A stretch of DNA of 64,000 nucleotides from the NCBI RefSeq assembly GCF_018457175.1, contig NZ_JAGFNU010000007.1:62001-126000 (forward strand). The letters are read 5' to 3'. Below the pieces are notes generated by a model that was not told the DNA's origin, searched no databases, and worked only from the letters and a program-made list of their open reading frames with translations. This DNA comes from Pseudohalocynthiibacter aestuariivivens. Lineage in GTDB: Bacteria; Pseudomonadota; Alphaproteobacteria; Rhodobacterales; Rhodobacteraceae. The position numbers and the translations under genes are program-made. Shown piece after piece: positions 8,388 through 18,871 of this stretch (positions within the stretch are counted from its first letter, which is position 1; every line of letters begins with the position of its first letter).

Positions 8388-8995
8388 TCAACAACACGCA
8401 AGGTCAGGTTCACCCGCCCACCTTTTGGCAAAAGCGCAGACGAGCCGAACCGAATTCGATCAACACCGTGATAGGTAAGTCTGGCATCCCCTCCCATCAC
8501 CACAACATCACCCGATGACAGCCAAATCGATTCTGTTTTGCCGCCTCGTTCGTTGTTTCCAATTCTGAACAATCCGTCATCCCCAAGAGAGATCGACACA
8601 ACCGGCCAGCGGAAATCAGCTTCATCCTTGTCCTGATGCATCCCCATTCGCGCACCTTCACCGTAAAAATTTATCAGACAGCAGTCTGGAACACGTGAAA
8701 CACCAGACACGGTTTGCCAAACCTGCATCACAGACTCTGGAATCGCTGGCCAGTCAGGCCCGCTCGGGTGCGTGCGCGTGTATCGGTATCCCGTCTGATC
8801 TGAATACCAGCCATAGCGACCAGCCGAGGTCATACGCACCGACATTGGCTTTCCATAGGATGTTTGCGGCGAAAAAGGTGGCGCGAGCTTCATAACTTCG
8901 CGCAAGTCAGAAACCATCCTGGTCTGTTCAGCAGATTGTAAAAAACCTTTGTAAATCTCAAACCCACGCAGGGTAAGCGTTGCATCTTTGTCCAT
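8384..8995 (-). CDS. alkB: Alpha-ketoglutarate-dependent dioxygenase AlkB
   Basis: AlkB repairs 1-methyladenine and 3-methylcytosine in DNA or RNA by oxidative demethylation with Fe(II) and 2-oxoglutarate. The 203-aa sequence shows the iron-binding triad as HQDKDE (His and Asp) and LTYHGVDRI (second His), and the 2-oxoglutarate arginine in the C-terminal VNLTLRVVD. LINFYGEGARMGMHQDKDE is the classic AlkB block. AGGTGAAAA precedes the ATG. It is a single gene, divergent from dnaK; no Ada-type regulator is nearby. Confidence 0.93.
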   Translation of the reverse strand: MDKDATLTLRGFEIYKGFLQSAEQTRMVSDLREVMKLAPPFSPQTSYGKPMSVRMTSAGRYGWYSDQTGYRYTRTHPSGPDWPAIPESVMQVWQTVSGVSRVPDCCLINFYGEGARMGMHQDKDEADFRWPVVSISLGDDGLFRIGNNERGGKTESIWLSSGDVVVMGGDARLTYHGVDRIRFGSSALLPKGGRVNLTLRVVD

Positions 8996-9064
8996 TTTTC
9001 ACCTGTGTTAACGGAAACACCCAAATTGATTCACTTTTTTCGCTCTGAATCCACTGCACAACCG

Positions 9065-9096
9065 CTTGCAGCACCCTCTGCCCATCCTTATATACG
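9065..9096 (+). promoter_or_regulatory. Heat-shock (sigma-32) promoter of dnaK
   Basis: CTTG at 9065-9068 is followed by an 18-bp spacer and CTTATATACG at 9087-9096. This fits the alphaproteobacterial heat-shock consensus CTTG-N17/18-CYTATNTNNG at every specified base. Transcription would start near 9103, giving a leader of about 100 nt before the dnaK ATG at 9204. Confidence 0.8.
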
Positions 9097-9203
9097 CCGA
9101 GAAGCTTGATCGGGATGCATTCCGGTTGAAAATTTGGGATCGGCGCGTGGATGCCTTTCAAGGGTCTGCGCACCACGAAATCGCCTAGAAGAGGATATTG
9201 AGC

Positions 9204-11114
9204 ATGGCTAAAGTCATCGGTATCGACCTTGGGACAACGAACTCATGTGTCGCAATCATGGACGGCTCGCAACCGCGGGTTATTGAAAACGCAGAAGGTG
9301 CGCGTACAACACCTTCGATCGTCGCATTTACAGACGACGAACGGCTTGTTGGTCAACCTGCCAAACGTCAGGCTGTCACCAACCCTGAAAACACCATTTT
9401 CGCTGTAAAACGCCTGATCGGTCGTCGGTTTGACGACAGTGATCTTGCGAAAGAAAAGAAAAACATGCCTTTCGCAATTATCAACGGTGGTAACGGTGAC
9501 GCATGGGTCGAAGCGCAAGGCGAAAAATATTCGCCCAGCCAGATTTCTGCTTTCATTCTCGGCAAAATGAAAGAAACCGCCGAGAGCTATCTTGGCGAAG
9601 AAGTAACGCAGGCTGTTATTACAGTTCCTGCCTACTTTAACGACGCACAACGTCAGGCAACAAAAGACGCCGGCAAAATCGCTGGTCTTGAAGTGTTGCG
9701 CATCATCAACGAACCAACGGCTGCTGCGCTGGCCTATGGTCTCGACAAAAAAGAAACCAAAACCATCGCGGTCTATGACCTTGGTGGCGGTACGTTTGAC
9801 GTAACCATCCTTGAAATTGACGACGGTTTGTTTGAAGTGAAATCAACCAACGGTGACACGTTCCTTGGTGGTGAAGATTTCGACATGCGCATCGTGAACT
9901 ATCTTGCAGATCAGTTCAAAAAGGAAAACGGCGTCGATCTGACCAAAGACAAAATGGCACTGCAACGGCTGAAAGAAGCCGCTGAAAAAGCCAAGATCGA
10001 ATTATCTTCGTCGACTCAGACCGAAATCAACCAACCATTCATTTCGATGGATCCAAAGGGCGGCCAGCCGCTGCACATGGTCATGAAACTGACTCGTGCC
10101 AAACTGGAAAGCCTGGTAGGCGACCTGATCAAATCTTCGATGAAACCATGTCAGGCTGCTTTGAAAGACGCTGGTCTTTCCACCTCGGACATTGACGAAG
10201 TCGTTTTGGTTGGCGGTATGACCCGTATGCCGCGCGTCAAAGAAGAAGTGACAAAATTTTTCGGTAAAGAGCCGCATCAGGGTGTGAACCCAGACGAAGT
10301 GGTTGCGCTTGGTGCTGCTATTCAGGCTGGCGTTCTGCAAGGCGACGTTAAAGACGTTGTTCTGCTTGACGTGACACCACTGTCGCTGGGTATCGAAACA
10401 TTGGGTGGCGTGTTCACCCGGTTAATCGACCGCAACACAACGATCCCGACCAAGAAATCGCAAATCTTCTCGACCGCTGAAGACAACCAGAACGCTGTGA
10501 CGATCCGGTGTTTTCAGGGTGAGCGTGAAATGGCTCAGGACAACAAACTGCTTGGCCAGTTCAACCTCGAAGAAATCCCACCGGCACCACGTGGTCTGCC
10601 ACAGATCGAAGTGACCTTCGATATTGACGCCAACGGTATCGTTTCTGTTGGTGCTTTGGACAAAGGCACCGGTAAAGAGCAGAAAATCACGATCCAGGCC
10701 TCTGGTGGGCTGAGCGACGATGAGATCGACGCAATGGTCAAAGACGCGGAAGAAAACGCCGAGTCTGACAAAGAGCGTCGCGAACTCATCGAAGCTAAGA
10801 ACCAGGCAGAAAGCCTGATCCACTCCACCGAGAAATCGATGGAAGAGCACAACGACAAGGTTGATCCAACCACGATTGAGGCGATCGAACTTGCAATCGT
10901 TGCGCTGAAAGATCAGCTGGAGACCGAAGACGCCGGAAAAATCAAATCCGGTATTCAGAACGTCACCGAAGCTGCTATGAAGCTGGGCGAAGCGATCTAT
11001 AAATCGCAGCAAGAAGCTTCTGGTGAGGCAGAGCCTTCGGAAGAGATGTCAGGCGTTGATGAAGATATCGTCGATGCTGACTTCGAGGATCTGGACGACG
11101 ACAAACGCGCATAA
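9204..11114 (+). CDS. dnaK: Molecular chaperone DnaK (Hsp70)
   Basis: DnaK is the ATP-driven Hsp70 chaperone that works with DnaJ and GrpE. The 636-aa sequence has the ATPase signatures [12 protein letters not shown] (N-terminus), [14 protein letters not shown] (near 194) and [13 protein letters not shown] (near 335), then the substrate-binding domain and an acidic tail typical of bacterial DnaK. The start is ATG 9204 with AGAGGA upstream; a TTG two codons earlier is in frame but badly placed. It is driven by the heat-shock promoter at 9065 and followed 75 nt later by dnaJ. Confidence 0.98.
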   Translation: MAKVIGIDLGTTNSCVAIMDGSQPRVIENAEGARTTPSIVAFTDDERLVGQPAKRQAVTNPENTIFAVKRLIGRRFDDSDLAKEKKNMPFAIINGGNGDAWVEAQGEKYSPSQISAFILGKMKETAESYLGEEVTQAVITVPAYFNDAQRQATKDAGKIAGLEVLRIINEPTAAALAYGLDKKETKTIAVYDLGGGTFDVTILEIDDGLFEVKSTNGDTFLGGEDFDMRIVNYLADQFKKENGVDLTKDKMALQRLKEAAEKAKIELSSSTQTEINQPFISMDPKGGQPLHMVMKLTRAKLESLVGDLIKSSMKPCQAALKDAGLSTSDIDEVVLVGGMTRMPRVKEEVTKFFGKEPHQGVNPDEVVALGAAIQAGVLQGDVKDVVLLDVTPLSLGIETLGGVFTRLIDRNTTIPTKKSQIFSTAEDNQNAVTIRCFQGEREMAQDNKLLGQFNLEEIPPAPRGLPQIEVTFDIDANGIVSVGALDKGTGKEQKITIQASGGLSDDEIDAMVKDAEENAESDKERRELIEAKNQAESLIHSTEKSMEEHNDKVDPTTIEAIELAIVALKDQLETEDAGKIKSGIQNVTEAAMKLGEAIYKSQQEASGEAEPSEEMSGVDEDIVDADFEDLDDDKRA

Positions 11115-11137
11115 GAAGGTTATCTGACTTTCTCCAT

Positions 11138-11165
11138 GGCCGGCCTGATAAACGTCGGGTCGGCC
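11138..11165 (+). terminator. Hairpin between dnaK and dnaJ
   Basis: GGCCGGCC at 11138-11145 can pair with GGTCGGCC at 11158-11165 (one G-U pair) around a 12-nt loop, followed by a short TTT. The stem is strong but the T-run is weak, so it is more likely an attenuating or mRNA-processing hairpin that sets DnaJ below DnaK levels than a full stop. Confidence 0.45.
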
Positions 11166-11189
11166 TTTGCGTTCCCAAAGGGATAGAAC

Positions 11190-12323
11190 ATGGCAAAGCG
11201 CGATTATTATGAAACTCTTGGCATAAACAAGGACGCCACTCCAGAGCAGATCAAGAAGGCCTATCGCACTAAGGCCAAAGAACTGCACCCGGATCGCAAT
11301 TCCGATAAACCGGATGCCGAGGCGATGTTTAAAGAAGCCAACGAGGCCCATGACATTCTGAAGGACCCGGAAAAGAAAGCCGCTTACGACCGCTATGGCC
11401 ATGCTGCTTTTGAGGGCGGCATGGGCGGTGGGCGCGGTGGCGGCCAGGGCGATTTTGGATCTGCTTTCTCTGATATTTTCGAAGACCTGTTTGGCGGCGG
11501 CGGCTTTGGTGGCGCCGGTGGCGGGCGGCAACGCGCTTCGCGCGGGTCTGACTTGCGTTACAATCTGCGTGTTTCACTGGAAGAAGCTTTTTCAGGCTTA
11601 CAAAAAACCATCAGCGTTCCGACATCGGTTTCTTGTAGTACCTGCGACGGCACGGGTGCTGAAAGTGGCGCGGAACCAACGCACTGCCCGACCTGTTCTG
11701 GTATGGGTAAGGTGCGCGCGCAACAAGGATTCTTCACCGTTGAACGAACATGTCCAACATGTTCAGGTGCAGGTCAGATCATTAAGAACCCGTGCAAAGC
11801 ATGCGGTGGCGCCGGACGGCAACAAAAAGACAAATCTTTGTCCGTCAATATCCCGGCGGGTGTTGAAACCGGGACGCGCATCCGACTGGGTGGCGAAGGC
11901 GAGGCAGGGTTGCGCGGCGGACCGACCGGCGATCTATATATCTTCATTGAAGTGAGCGATCATCCGCTGTTTCAGCGCGATAGTCAGCACCTTTATTGTC
12001 GTGTACCCGTCTCTATCACAGCCGCTGCGCTGGGCGGGGATATCGAAGTGCCAACAATAGACGGCGGCAAAAGCAGGGTTAAAATACCCGCGGGCAGCCA
12101 GTCAGGCCGTCAGATGCGCTTGCGAAACAAAGGCATGCCGCAACTTCGTGGTGGCGGGTCAGGCGATATGTTTATCGAACTGGCAGTGGAAACGCCGGTC
12201 AACCTGACGACTCGGCAAAAAGAGATACTGCGCGAGTTTGATGAAGTTGCCGCTGACAACAACCCGCAAGGATCCAGCTTTTTTTCAAAAGTCCGAAGTT
12301 TTTGGGACGGTATAAAAAGCTAA
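11190..12323 (+). CDS. dnaJ: Molecular chaperone DnaJ (Hsp40)
   Basis: DnaJ stimulates DnaK's ATPase and delivers substrates. The 377-aa protein is a complete type I Hsp40: a J domain with the HPD tripeptide at 33-35, a glycine/phenylalanine-rich linker (about 76-115), four zinc-binding repeats ([32 protein letters not shown], about 148-212), then C-terminal substrate-binding domains. AAAGGGA precedes the ATG. It is transcribed with dnaK and probably shares its heat-shock promoter. Confidence 0.98.
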   Translation: MAKRDYYETLGINKDATPEQIKKAYRTKAKELHPDRNSDKPDAEAMFKEANEAHDILKDPEKKAAYDRYGHAAFEGGMGGGRGGGQGDFGSAFSDIFEDLFGGGGFGGAGGGRQRASRGSDLRYNLRVSLEEAFSGLQKTISVPTSVSCSTCDGTGAESGAEPTHCPTCSGMGKVRAQQGFFTVERTCPTCSGAGQIIKNPCKACGGAGRQQKDKSLSVNIPAGVETGTRIRLGGEGEAGLRGGPTGDLYIFIEVSDHPLFQRDSQHLYCRVPVSITAAALGGDIEVPTIDGGKSRVKIPAGSQSGRQMRLRNKGMPQLRGGGSGDMFIELAVETPVNLTTRQKEILREFDEVAADNNPQGSSFFSKVRSFWDGIKS

Positions 12324-12377
12324 CCCTCCAGGTATTCGTTAACCAAATCTATAGAAAACTGTCGCAGCGTTAATTGC

Positions 12378-13139
12378 ATGACAACAAAGCGACAGTTTTC
12401 TGAATTTCCTCAACTGCTTTTTGATCAGGATGAGGTCCATATCCAGCCAGCAAGTAGCGGCAAGCCCCCCTCTTATCTCAGAGATCACCGTAAGCGCCTG
12501 CGCGAACGCCTGATGATTGGCGGGCCGGAAGCGATGCCAGATTATGAGTTGTTGGAACTTGTGCTGTTTCGCGCAATACCACGGCGCGATGTCAAACCGC
12601 TCGCACGTGCGTTGCTTGATACTTTCGGCGATTTCAATCGTGTTATTTCAGCACGTGTTGAACAGCTTTCAAAGGTTGATGGTGTCGGTGACGCAGTCAT
12701 CTGCGAGCTAAAAATTCTAGAGGCAGCAGCGCATCGCCTGATGCGTTCAAAGGTAATGAAACGCCACGTGATTTCAAGCTGGGATCAAGTACTGGACTAC
12801 TGCCATGCAACAATGGCGCATCGCGAAACAGAGCAGTTTCGCATTCTTTTTCTCGATCTGAAGAACACTCTGATCGCCGACGAAGAACAAGCCAGAGGTA
12901 CGGTTGATCATGTCCCGGTTTATCCTCGGGAGGTGGTAAAACGTGCACTCGAACTGAACGCATCTGCCATTATACTGGTTCACAATCACCCGTCGGGTGA
13001 CCCGACCCCTTCGGATGCAGATATCACAATGACCGGGCAAATCGACGATGCGGCCCGCACACTTGGTATAGCGCTACACGACCATCTGATTGTCGGAAAA
13101 TCCTGCGAATTCAGCTTTCGCGCGGCAGGTTATCTTTGA
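12378..13139 (+). CDS. radC: RadC-family JAB/MPN-domain protein
   Basis: The 253-aa protein has a helix-hairpin-helix-like N-terminal part (ISARVEQLSKVDGVGDAVICELK) and a C-terminal JAB1/MPN metalloprotease-like domain with the metal ligands visible in LVHNHPSGDPTPSDAD (HxH-x7-D). The family was named for a DNA-repair phenotype that was later reassigned, so the role is uncertain. It lies 54 nt after dnaJ on the same strand. Its last 10 nt overlap the convergent OmpA-fusion gene. Confidence 0.9.
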   Translation: MTTKRQFSEFPQLLFDQDEVHIQPASSGKPPSYLRDHRKRLRERLMIGGPEAMPDYELLELVLFRAIPRRDVKPLARALLDTFGDFNRVISARVEQLSKVDGVGDAVICELKILEAAAHRLMRSKVMKRHVISSWDQVLDYCHATMAHRETEQFRILFLDLKNTLIADEEQARGTVDHVPVYPREVVKRALELNASAIILVHNHPSGDPTPSDADITMTGQIDDAARTLGIALHDHLIVGKSCEFSFRAAGYL

Positions 13140-14698
13140 ACGGGCCTGTACCATAATTCAACACGGCGGTTCACTTGGCGTCCCCATTCGGTATCATCAC
13201 ACGCCATCGGCATGGCCTCACCAAACGCCTCAACGCTCAGCGTGATCCGGCTGCGGTCAAGCGTGACAGCCTCTTCACGAACAGCCGCACGAACGGCATT
13301 CGCTCTACGCATCGAAATACGCTTGTTGCTTGATGCGGCTCCCTCTCCATCGCTAAAGCCGACAAACAGTAGCTCCTCATCATCAAAATAGCCGGATTCC
13401 AGCAGCACAGCCAATTGTCGGACGTTCGCCCGCGATTGCGCATCTAAAGCGGTCGAACCTCTTTTAAACCGAAACGTGATGGAAAGCCGTCGGGCATGCC
13501 GTAGCTCGGAAACCATGCGCTGAAGTTCTGGCAACTGTATCTCTTCGCCCGCGCGTGCGATTGCATTTGCAAAACGCTCTCCCTGTTGTTGAAGCGATAT
13601 TTCTTCGACGCGCTGATCAACAAACCCGGTACGTGCCACAACGCGTTGGGCAGCAGGCGTACCAAGATACCCCAAAAACTCACGAGCAGTTTTTGGAAGC
13701 CTTCGCGCTGGTGTGTAAAGAAACAGTGGCAGGGTCAGCGGGTAGTCTTCTGTTTTCAAAGCCACCGGCCGCGCGGCAAAGTCAAATCCGCAGTCACCAG
13801 ACAGGGCCAAAGGTCGCCCGTTTCCAAGCTCAGACAATCGGGTTATGCCCAGCGCAAAAGGGTCTGACGCCACCGCATCAACCAAATCCGCGCTATTGGC
13901 GTGTAGAATCATTCCACCCGCAGGTTTCAGAGCATTCGCCGACAATCGCAGGCGCAGGGCAGAGCCAACACCGCTCTCAGCGGATGGGATATGCAAATTG
14001 ATTGGCGCATCCCTGCCACCAAGATGTTCCCAATTGCTAATCTCGCCCGATAAAATGCCTGACACCTGATCCAGCGAAACAGATCGTCGCGGGTTGCTAC
14101 GTGCGACGACAGGGACCAAAGCGTCCAGGGCTACAATTCTGCTACGGGCAACTGCGGTAAGGTCCCCAAGCCCAGCTTCCGCAGCGTTTTGAGCTTCCAC
14201 TTCTGAAACTTCGCGCATCGACAGAACCATATCTGCCTCGCCTAACATAAGGTCGGTAAATCCTTGATCTGTCGTCGCCACCCGAAACCCTATTCGCGCA
14301 ACAACCAAACCAGTCGCGGGACTGGTCATTTCGTAGGTAAACTGACTATCGTCGGTAACAATGCGTCGCGCGGTCAATTGCTGCCAGGCAGCAAATGATT
14401 CCAGCAAAGCGGGCATCAGGGTTGCACCCAATGTTTGAGAACCCGATATGTTGAATTCGGCAATATAGGCCTCAAGGTCAGGACACCCCGGCCCGCTGCA
14501 AACCACCCCACTACCGTCCAAAGTCAAGACGCCATAAATGGTATCGACCCGAAAAAACTCGCCGTCGTAGCCCAACAGCGTTCCACCAACCTCGACAGCG
14601 CCATCGCGTGAAGTGAGTGTGACGTCCTGCGCGCGCAAAGGGGCGGCGAGGCTCAAAAGAAAGAGTGCAGCGTAAACCACCGCACAAAGAACGCGCAT
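13130..14698 (-). CDS. Periplasmic phosphate-binding-like domain fused to OmpA domain
   Basis: The 522-aa protein starts with a signal peptide (LCAVVYAALFLLSLAAPLRAQ). A PstS-like substrate-binding fold follows: an ISGSQTLGATLMPALLESF block near residues 83-101, where PstS proteins bind the ligand, then SVSLDQVSGILSGEISNWEHLGG and FLYTPARRLPKTAREFLGYL. From about residue 400 the C-terminus is an OmpA-like peptidoglycan-binding domain (ITFRFKRGSTALDAQSRANV ... VGFSDGEG ... NRRVELWY). The architecture suggests a cell-wall-anchored solute-sensing or scavenging protein rather than a soluble transporter subunit; no phosphate permease is adjacent. It lies 20 nt downstream of another exported protein and is probably co-transcribed with it. 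Confidence 0.8.
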   Translation of the reverse strand: MRVLCAVVYAALFLLSLAAPLRAQDVTLTSRDGAVEVGGTLLGYDGEFFRVDTIYGVLTLDGSGVVCSGPGCPDLEAYIAEFNISGSQTLGATLMPALLESFAAWQQLTARRIVTDDSQFTYEMTSPATGLVVARIGFRVATTDQGFTDLMLGEADMVLSMREVSEVEAQNAAEAGLGDLTAVARSRIVALDALVPVVARSNPRRSVSLDQVSGILSGEISNWEHLGGRDAPINLHIPSAESGVGSALRLRLSANALKPAGGMILHANSADLVDAVASDPFALGITRLSELGNGRPLALSGDCGFDFAARPVALKTEDYPLTLPLFLYTPARRLPKTAREFLGYLGTPAAQRVVARTGFVDQRVEEISLQQQGERFANAIARAGEEIQLPELQRMVSELRHARRLSITFRFKRGSTALDAQSRANVRQLAVLLESGYFDDEELLFVGFSDGEGAASSNKRISMRRANAVRAAVREEAVTLDRSRITLSVEAFGEAMPMACDDTEWGRQVNRRVELWYRPVQR

Positions 14699-14718
14699 GA
14701 TACTGTCCGAAACGTTAA

Positions 14719-15735
14719 TCAGTTCTGCGCGATACTCAGGTCTGGAAGCAAATTTTTCAACACAAGAAAGTCACCAAGGCCCGAGCATTCTGGAATTGAT
14801 AGCGTTATGTCCAATGCAGGGTACGACTCTCCCCGCCGTATCTGCAGTGATTTTGCCGTAATATCCTGATCGCAAGTATAGGCTGTAACTTCAGCTTCAA
14901 CGCTTAGACGAACCGCCCCTTCGCGTGCCGTAGATCCAGATGGAAAACTATAAACTTCGGCAAATTTAGCATTTTCGATATGCGGATCACCAAGACGCGC
15001 CAAAAACCCGCCTCTTGCACGTGCAGCGTAATCTGCACTTCGAGGTGCGCCAGACCAGACGTGACCGTTTTCGCCATGTTGCGCGCCATATTCCAACGCG
15101 TGAAGATGCAGGCCGCTTTCACCCTCCCAAAGCAGGGCAACCCGATCATATTCTACCAGGTCGTCAACGGTAATTTCGGTCGTTGCCGTCTTACCGTCTT
15201 GAAAGATCGCGGTGTACACGGCATCTCGTGACATCGCAGGAACAGACACTTCGACCGCACCAGTATTGGACGTGTTCATGGTAAAAACGAGATCGCCCTG
15301 ACGAATCTCTACCGGTTCATTCAGATGGCACGCGGCTGAAAGTGAAAGCTGAACCATCGCCGCACCAGCGTTGTGCGACGTTAACTCCACATCGCATGGC
15401 AGTCCGAACGCGCTGTGCGTCGTCGCCGGCACTGCCGCTACGGGTAACGTCTCACCACGACGAACGCGTTCGCTGAGCCCTTCTGCATCGGGCAACCGAG
15501 GGACGGGCGTTAACGACTCTGCTGGGGGGCTCGGAATACGAAAGCCCTTTGTACTGTCGGAGGATATGACTTTCGGTAAGTTTGCTGATGCCAGCTCAAT
15601 TGTCGCTGTGACACGCGCAGTAGGCGCATCGCCTACAAACTGCGATGCGATTGCGCCGCTGTTCTGCACCGCGTAGCCAGCACCCAATGATGCTAAAAAT
15701 GTTGCGCCGGCAATAAGATATCTTTTCTTGTCCAA
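14719..15735 (-). CDS. Exported or membrane-anchored protein of unknown function
   Basis: I do not recognise a domain in this 338-aa protein. It begins with a basic residue cluster and one hydrophobic stretch (YLIAGATFLASLGAGYAV), a signal anchor or signal peptide, followed by a low-complexity proline/serine region and a beta-rich C-terminal half with five or so cysteines. Homologues in this family are often labelled 'translocase' in databases, probably because of the neighbouring secA rather than any evidence. I place the start at TTG 15735 because GGAGG lies about 11 nt upstream; GTG at 15756 is the alternative and would put that motif inside the gene. It is followed after 20 nt by the PstS/OmpA fusion. 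Confidence 0.6.
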   Translation of the reverse strand: MDKKRYLIAGATFLASLGAGYAVQNSGAIASQFVGDAPTARVTATIELASANLPKVISSDSTKGFRIPSPPAESLTPVPRLPDAEGLSERVRRGETLPVAAVPATTHSAFGLPCDVELTSHNAGAAMVQLSLSAACHLNEPVEIRQGDLVFTMNTSNTGAVEVSVPAMSRDAVYTAIFQDGKTATTEITVDDLVEYDRVALLWEGESGLHLHALEYGAQHGENGHVWSGAPRSADYAARARGGFLARLGDPHIENAKFAEVYSFPSGSTAREGAVRLSVEAEVTAYTCDQDITAKSLQIRRGESYPALDITLSIPECSGLGDFLVLKNLLPDLSIAQN

Positions 15736-15951
15736 GGCTTGATCCACCTCCCGCACCAGTCGTTTAACCCGGTTCTTGTGTCACCAAATCGGGGCGATAC
15801 TTGGTCATCGCCACGGCGTTTAACGGGCCTGGATGAAAAGCCCGCAGCACGATCAACCGAAGCAGGTGAAGTCCTGCGCCTCGGATAGCCTACAATGTTT
15901 TATAGTTTTGTAGCGACATAAAATCGGAAAAACAGTGTTTCGCAATCTGAA

Positions 15952-15971
15952 GGCCCCAAAGATAAGGGGCC
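15952..15971 (-). terminator. Hairpin downstream of secA
   Basis: GGCCCC and GGGGCC form a perfect 6-bp stem around an 8-nt loop, 24 nt after the secA stop. There is no real T-run on either side, so termination may be inefficient or depend on Rho. Confidence 0.35.
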
Positions 15972-15994
15972 ATAAAATTCATAAATAGGTAATT

Positions 15995-18688
15995 TTAGAC
16001 AAGACTGCCGTGGCAGTGCTTAAACTTCTTACCTGATCCGCAGGGACACGTGTCATTCCGGCCGGGGTCTCCCCAGGTTTCAGGATTGCTTTCATCAAAA
16101 CCGTTAGCCTCGGCTGTATTATTGGCCGAAGCAGCAGCCTGCGCTTGCACCGCCTGTTGCTGCGCCATGACCTGCTGAAGATAGGCTTGTTGTTGCTGCT
16201 CAAGCTCTTCGCGCGAAGGAAGCTGCGCGAGCTTTTGCGTCACTTCTGACCGTAGCGTATCCAGCAAAGATTCAAAAAGCTGAAAGCTCTCACCCTTGTA
16301 CTCATTCAGCGGATCCCGTTGAGCATAGCTTCGGAAACCAACGACTGAACGCAAGTGTTCCAGAGTCAGCATGTGATCGCGCCACTTGCTGTCGATGGTC
16401 TGCAACAGAACCTGCTTTTCAATGGAACGCATGTTTTCAGGGCCGTACTCGGCCGCTTTTGAGGCCATCGCCTCGTCAGCAGATTTTTCAAGCCGTTCAC
16501 GAATGACGTCATTGTCCGCGCCTTCTTCTGCGGCCCAGTCAGCAACCGGAACATCGAGACCGAGTTGCCCTGTCGTGGCCTCCTGAAGCCCCTCGGTGTT
16601 CCATTGGTCAGCATAGGATTTCGGCGGCATATATTCATCAACAAGATCATCAATAACCTGATGACGCATATCTTCGACGATTTCGGACAAGTCCTCGGCT
16701 TCCATAATCTCGCGCCGTTGCGCAAAGATAACTTTACGCTGATCATTCATGACATCGTCAAACTTCAGAAGCTGTTTCCGAATGTCAAAGTTGCGGCCTT
16801 CCACCTTGGCCTGCGCTTTTTCAAGCGATTTGTTAACCCAGGGATGAACAATCGCTTCACCCTCTTTCATGCCAAGCGTTGAAAGGACCTTATCGAGCCG
16901 CTCAGAGCCGAAGATCCGCATCAGGTCATCTTCCAGCGAAAGAAAGAATGACGTGCGTCCAGGGTCTCCCTGACGGCCAGAACGGCCACGCAACTGGTTA
17001 TCGATACGTCGGCTTTCGTGCCGCTCGGTCGCAAGCACATAAAGCCCGCCAGCTTCCAGCACCTTGGCCTTTTCATCCGCGTGCTCTGCTTCGATCTTTT
17101 TGCGCAATTCAGCAGGATCGGCATCTGGGTCAGCGGCTAGCGCTTCCAGCACTTTCAACTCGACATTACCGCCAAGCTGAATGTCAGTACCGCGGCCCGC
17201 CATGTTTGTTGCAATCGTCACCGCGCCAAATTTCCCGGCGTCAGCGACAATCTGGGCTTCCTGCTCGTGCTGGCGCGCGTTCAGAACGTTGTGCGTGATG
17301 TCTGCGTCGGTCAGCATTTTCGAAAGCAATTCGGACTTCTCGATCGAAGTTGTCCCGACGAGAATAGGTTGCTGTTTTGCGTGTGCTTCCTGAATGGCCG
17401 TGAGTACGCCATCAAACTTCTCTTTTGCGGTGCGGTAAACCTGATCATTCTCATCTACCCGAAGAACCGGTTTATTGGTCGGGACTTCGACGACACCCAG
17501 ACCATATATTTCGTTAAATTCCTCTGCTTCGGTGGTTGCAGTCCCGGTCATGCCGGCCAATTTATCATAGAGGCGGAAGTAGTTCTGGAATGTTACAGAC
17601 GCCAGCGTCACGTTTTCCGGCTGAATTTTTACGTTTTCTTTTGCCTCAATTGCCTGATGAAGCCCGTCGGACAAACGCCGACCTGCCATCATACGGCCTG
17701 TAAATTCATCGATCAGCATCACATCGCCGTTGCGAACGATGTAATCCTTGTCTTTCTGAAACAGCTTGTGTGCTTTCAGGCCTTGATTGACGTGGTGCAC
17801 AATCGTCGTGCTTTCCGGGTCATAAAGCGACTGGTCTTCGGGTAAGATACCCTCTGCTTGCAGGCGGTTTTCGAGGAAATCATTTCCCTCTTCCGTAAAT
17901 GTTACGTTGCGGGTTTTTTCATCAAGCGTGTAATGTTCGTCCGTCAAAAACGGGATCAGCTTGTCGATGGTTTGATAAAGATCTGACCGGTCTTGCGCGG
18001 GGCCTGAAATAATCAGCGGCGTACGTGCCTCATCAATCAGAATACTGTCAACTTCGTCCACAATCGCAAAATTATGGTCGCGCTGCGCCATCTGGCTAAG
18101 TTCGGCCTTCATGTTGTCGCGCAGGTAGTCAAAACCAAGCTCGTTGTTTGTAGCATATGTGACATCGCACCGATATGCCGCCAGCTTTTCGCCTTCTGGC
18201 TGCTGCGGGTAAACAACGCCCGTTGTTAAGCCCAGCGCACCATAAACATTTGACATCCATTCTGCGTCACGTTTCGCCAGATAGTCGTTTACCGTAACAA
18301 TATGAACGCCTTTGCCGGTAAGCGCATTCAGATACGCGGGAAACGTTGCCACAAGGGTTTTGCCCTCGCCGGTTTTCATTTCTGAAATGTTACCCTGATG
18401 CAGAAAGATACCGCCCATCAACTGAACATCAAAAGCCCGCAGTCCAAGTGCCCGGCGTGCTGCCTCGCGGCAATTCGCAAACGCCTCCGGCAAAAGGTCA
18501 TCCAAGCTTTCGCCCTCCAGCGCGCGCTTTGCAAGCGCCTCGGTCTTATCCTTGATGCCTTCGTCGGAAAGTTTTTCGAATTCTGGCTCGAGCGCGTTAA
18601 TCTTCTCCACCAATGGGCGGGTCGTCTTGATCAGGCGATCATTCGGCGTCCCGAAGACTTTTCTGGCTAGTGTTCCGATGCCCAGCAT
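15995..18688 (-). CDS. secA: Preprotein translocase ATPase SecA
   Basis: SecA drives post-translational protein export through SecYEG. The 897-aa product has the Walker A block MKTGEGKT near residue 100, [19 protein letters not shown] (Walker B), TATTEAEEF and [14 protein letters not shown] in the second ATPase lobe, a coiled-coil and Q-rich linker, and the zinc-binding SEC-C tail [14 protein letters not shown] that binds SecB. The start is ATG 18688 with GGAGAA upstream; a longer in-frame extension to 18793 is not supported by the family. It is divergent from ppiC. Confidence 0.97.
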   Translation of the reverse strand: MLGIGTLARKVFGTPNDRLIKTTRPLVEKINALEPEFEKLSDEGIKDKTEALAKRALEGESLDDLLPEAFANCREAARRALGLRAFDVQLMGGIFLHQGNISEMKTGEGKTLVATFPAYLNALTGKGVHIVTVNDYLAKRDAEWMSNVYGALGLTTGVVYPQQPEGEKLAAYRCDVTYATNNELGFDYLRDNMKAELSQMAQRDHNFAIVDEVDSILIDEARTPLIISGPAQDRSDLYQTIDKLIPFLTDEHYTLDEKTRNVTFTEEGNDFLENRLQAEGILPEDQSLYDPESTTIVHHVNQGLKAHKLFQKDKDYIVRNGDVMLIDEFTGRMMAGRRLSDGLHQAIEAKENVKIQPENVTLASVTFQNYFRLYDKLAGMTGTATTEAEEFNEIYGLGVVEVPTNKPVLRVDENDQVYRTAKEKFDGVLTAIQEAHAKQQPILVGTTSIEKSELLSKMLTDADITHNVLNARQHEQEAQIVADAGKFGAVTIATNMAGRGTDIQLGGNVELKVLEALAADPDADPAELRKKIEAEHADEKAKVLEAGGLYVLATERHESRRIDNQLRGRSGRQGDPGRTSFFLSLEDDLMRIFGSERLDKVLSTLGMKEGEAIVHPWVNKSLEKAQAKVEGRNFDIRKQLLKFDDVMNDQRKVIFAQRREIMEAEDLSEIVEDMRHQVIDDLVDEYMPPKSYADQWNTEGLQEATTGQLGLDVPVADWAAEEGADNDVIRERLEKSADEAMASKAAEYGPENMRSIEKQVLLQTIDSKWRDHMLTLEHLRSVVGFRSYAQRDPLNEYKGESFQLFESLLDTLRSEVTQKLAQLPSREELEQQQQAYLQQVMAQQQAVQAQAAASANNTAEANGFDESNPETWGDPGRNDTCPCGSGKKFKHCHGSLV

Positions 18689-18799
18689 AATTTCTCCGCT
18701 TGGTGCGTTACTGACTTTATCGTGTGAGACGATACCTTGCTCGTTCCCGTTTGCCGTCCTAGAAGGACTATAAGAACGGCCCGGATTTCCCATGACACC

Positions 18800-18828
18800 T
18801 TGGCGATGTAAGGGGCTGGCTACATAGT
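18800..18828 (+). promoter_or_regulatory. Candidate promoter for ppiC-argJ-mutT
   Basis: TTGGCG (18800-18805), a 17-bp spacer and CATAGT (18823-18828) make a plausible housekeeping promoter 44 nt before the ppiC ATG. It overlaps a candidate secA promoter on the other strand. Confidence 0.35.
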
Positions 18829-18833
18829 GTCAA
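18805..18833 (-). promoter_or_regulatory. Candidate promoter for secA
   Basis: Reading leftward, TTGACA (18833-18828) matches the -35 consensus exactly; 17 bp on, TACATC (18810-18805) is a weak -10. The two candidate promoters of this divergent pair lie face to face on the same 34 bp. Confidence 0.35.
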
Positions 18834-18871
18834 CGTCACGCGCCCGCGCGAGTAATTCAAAGGACTGATAG

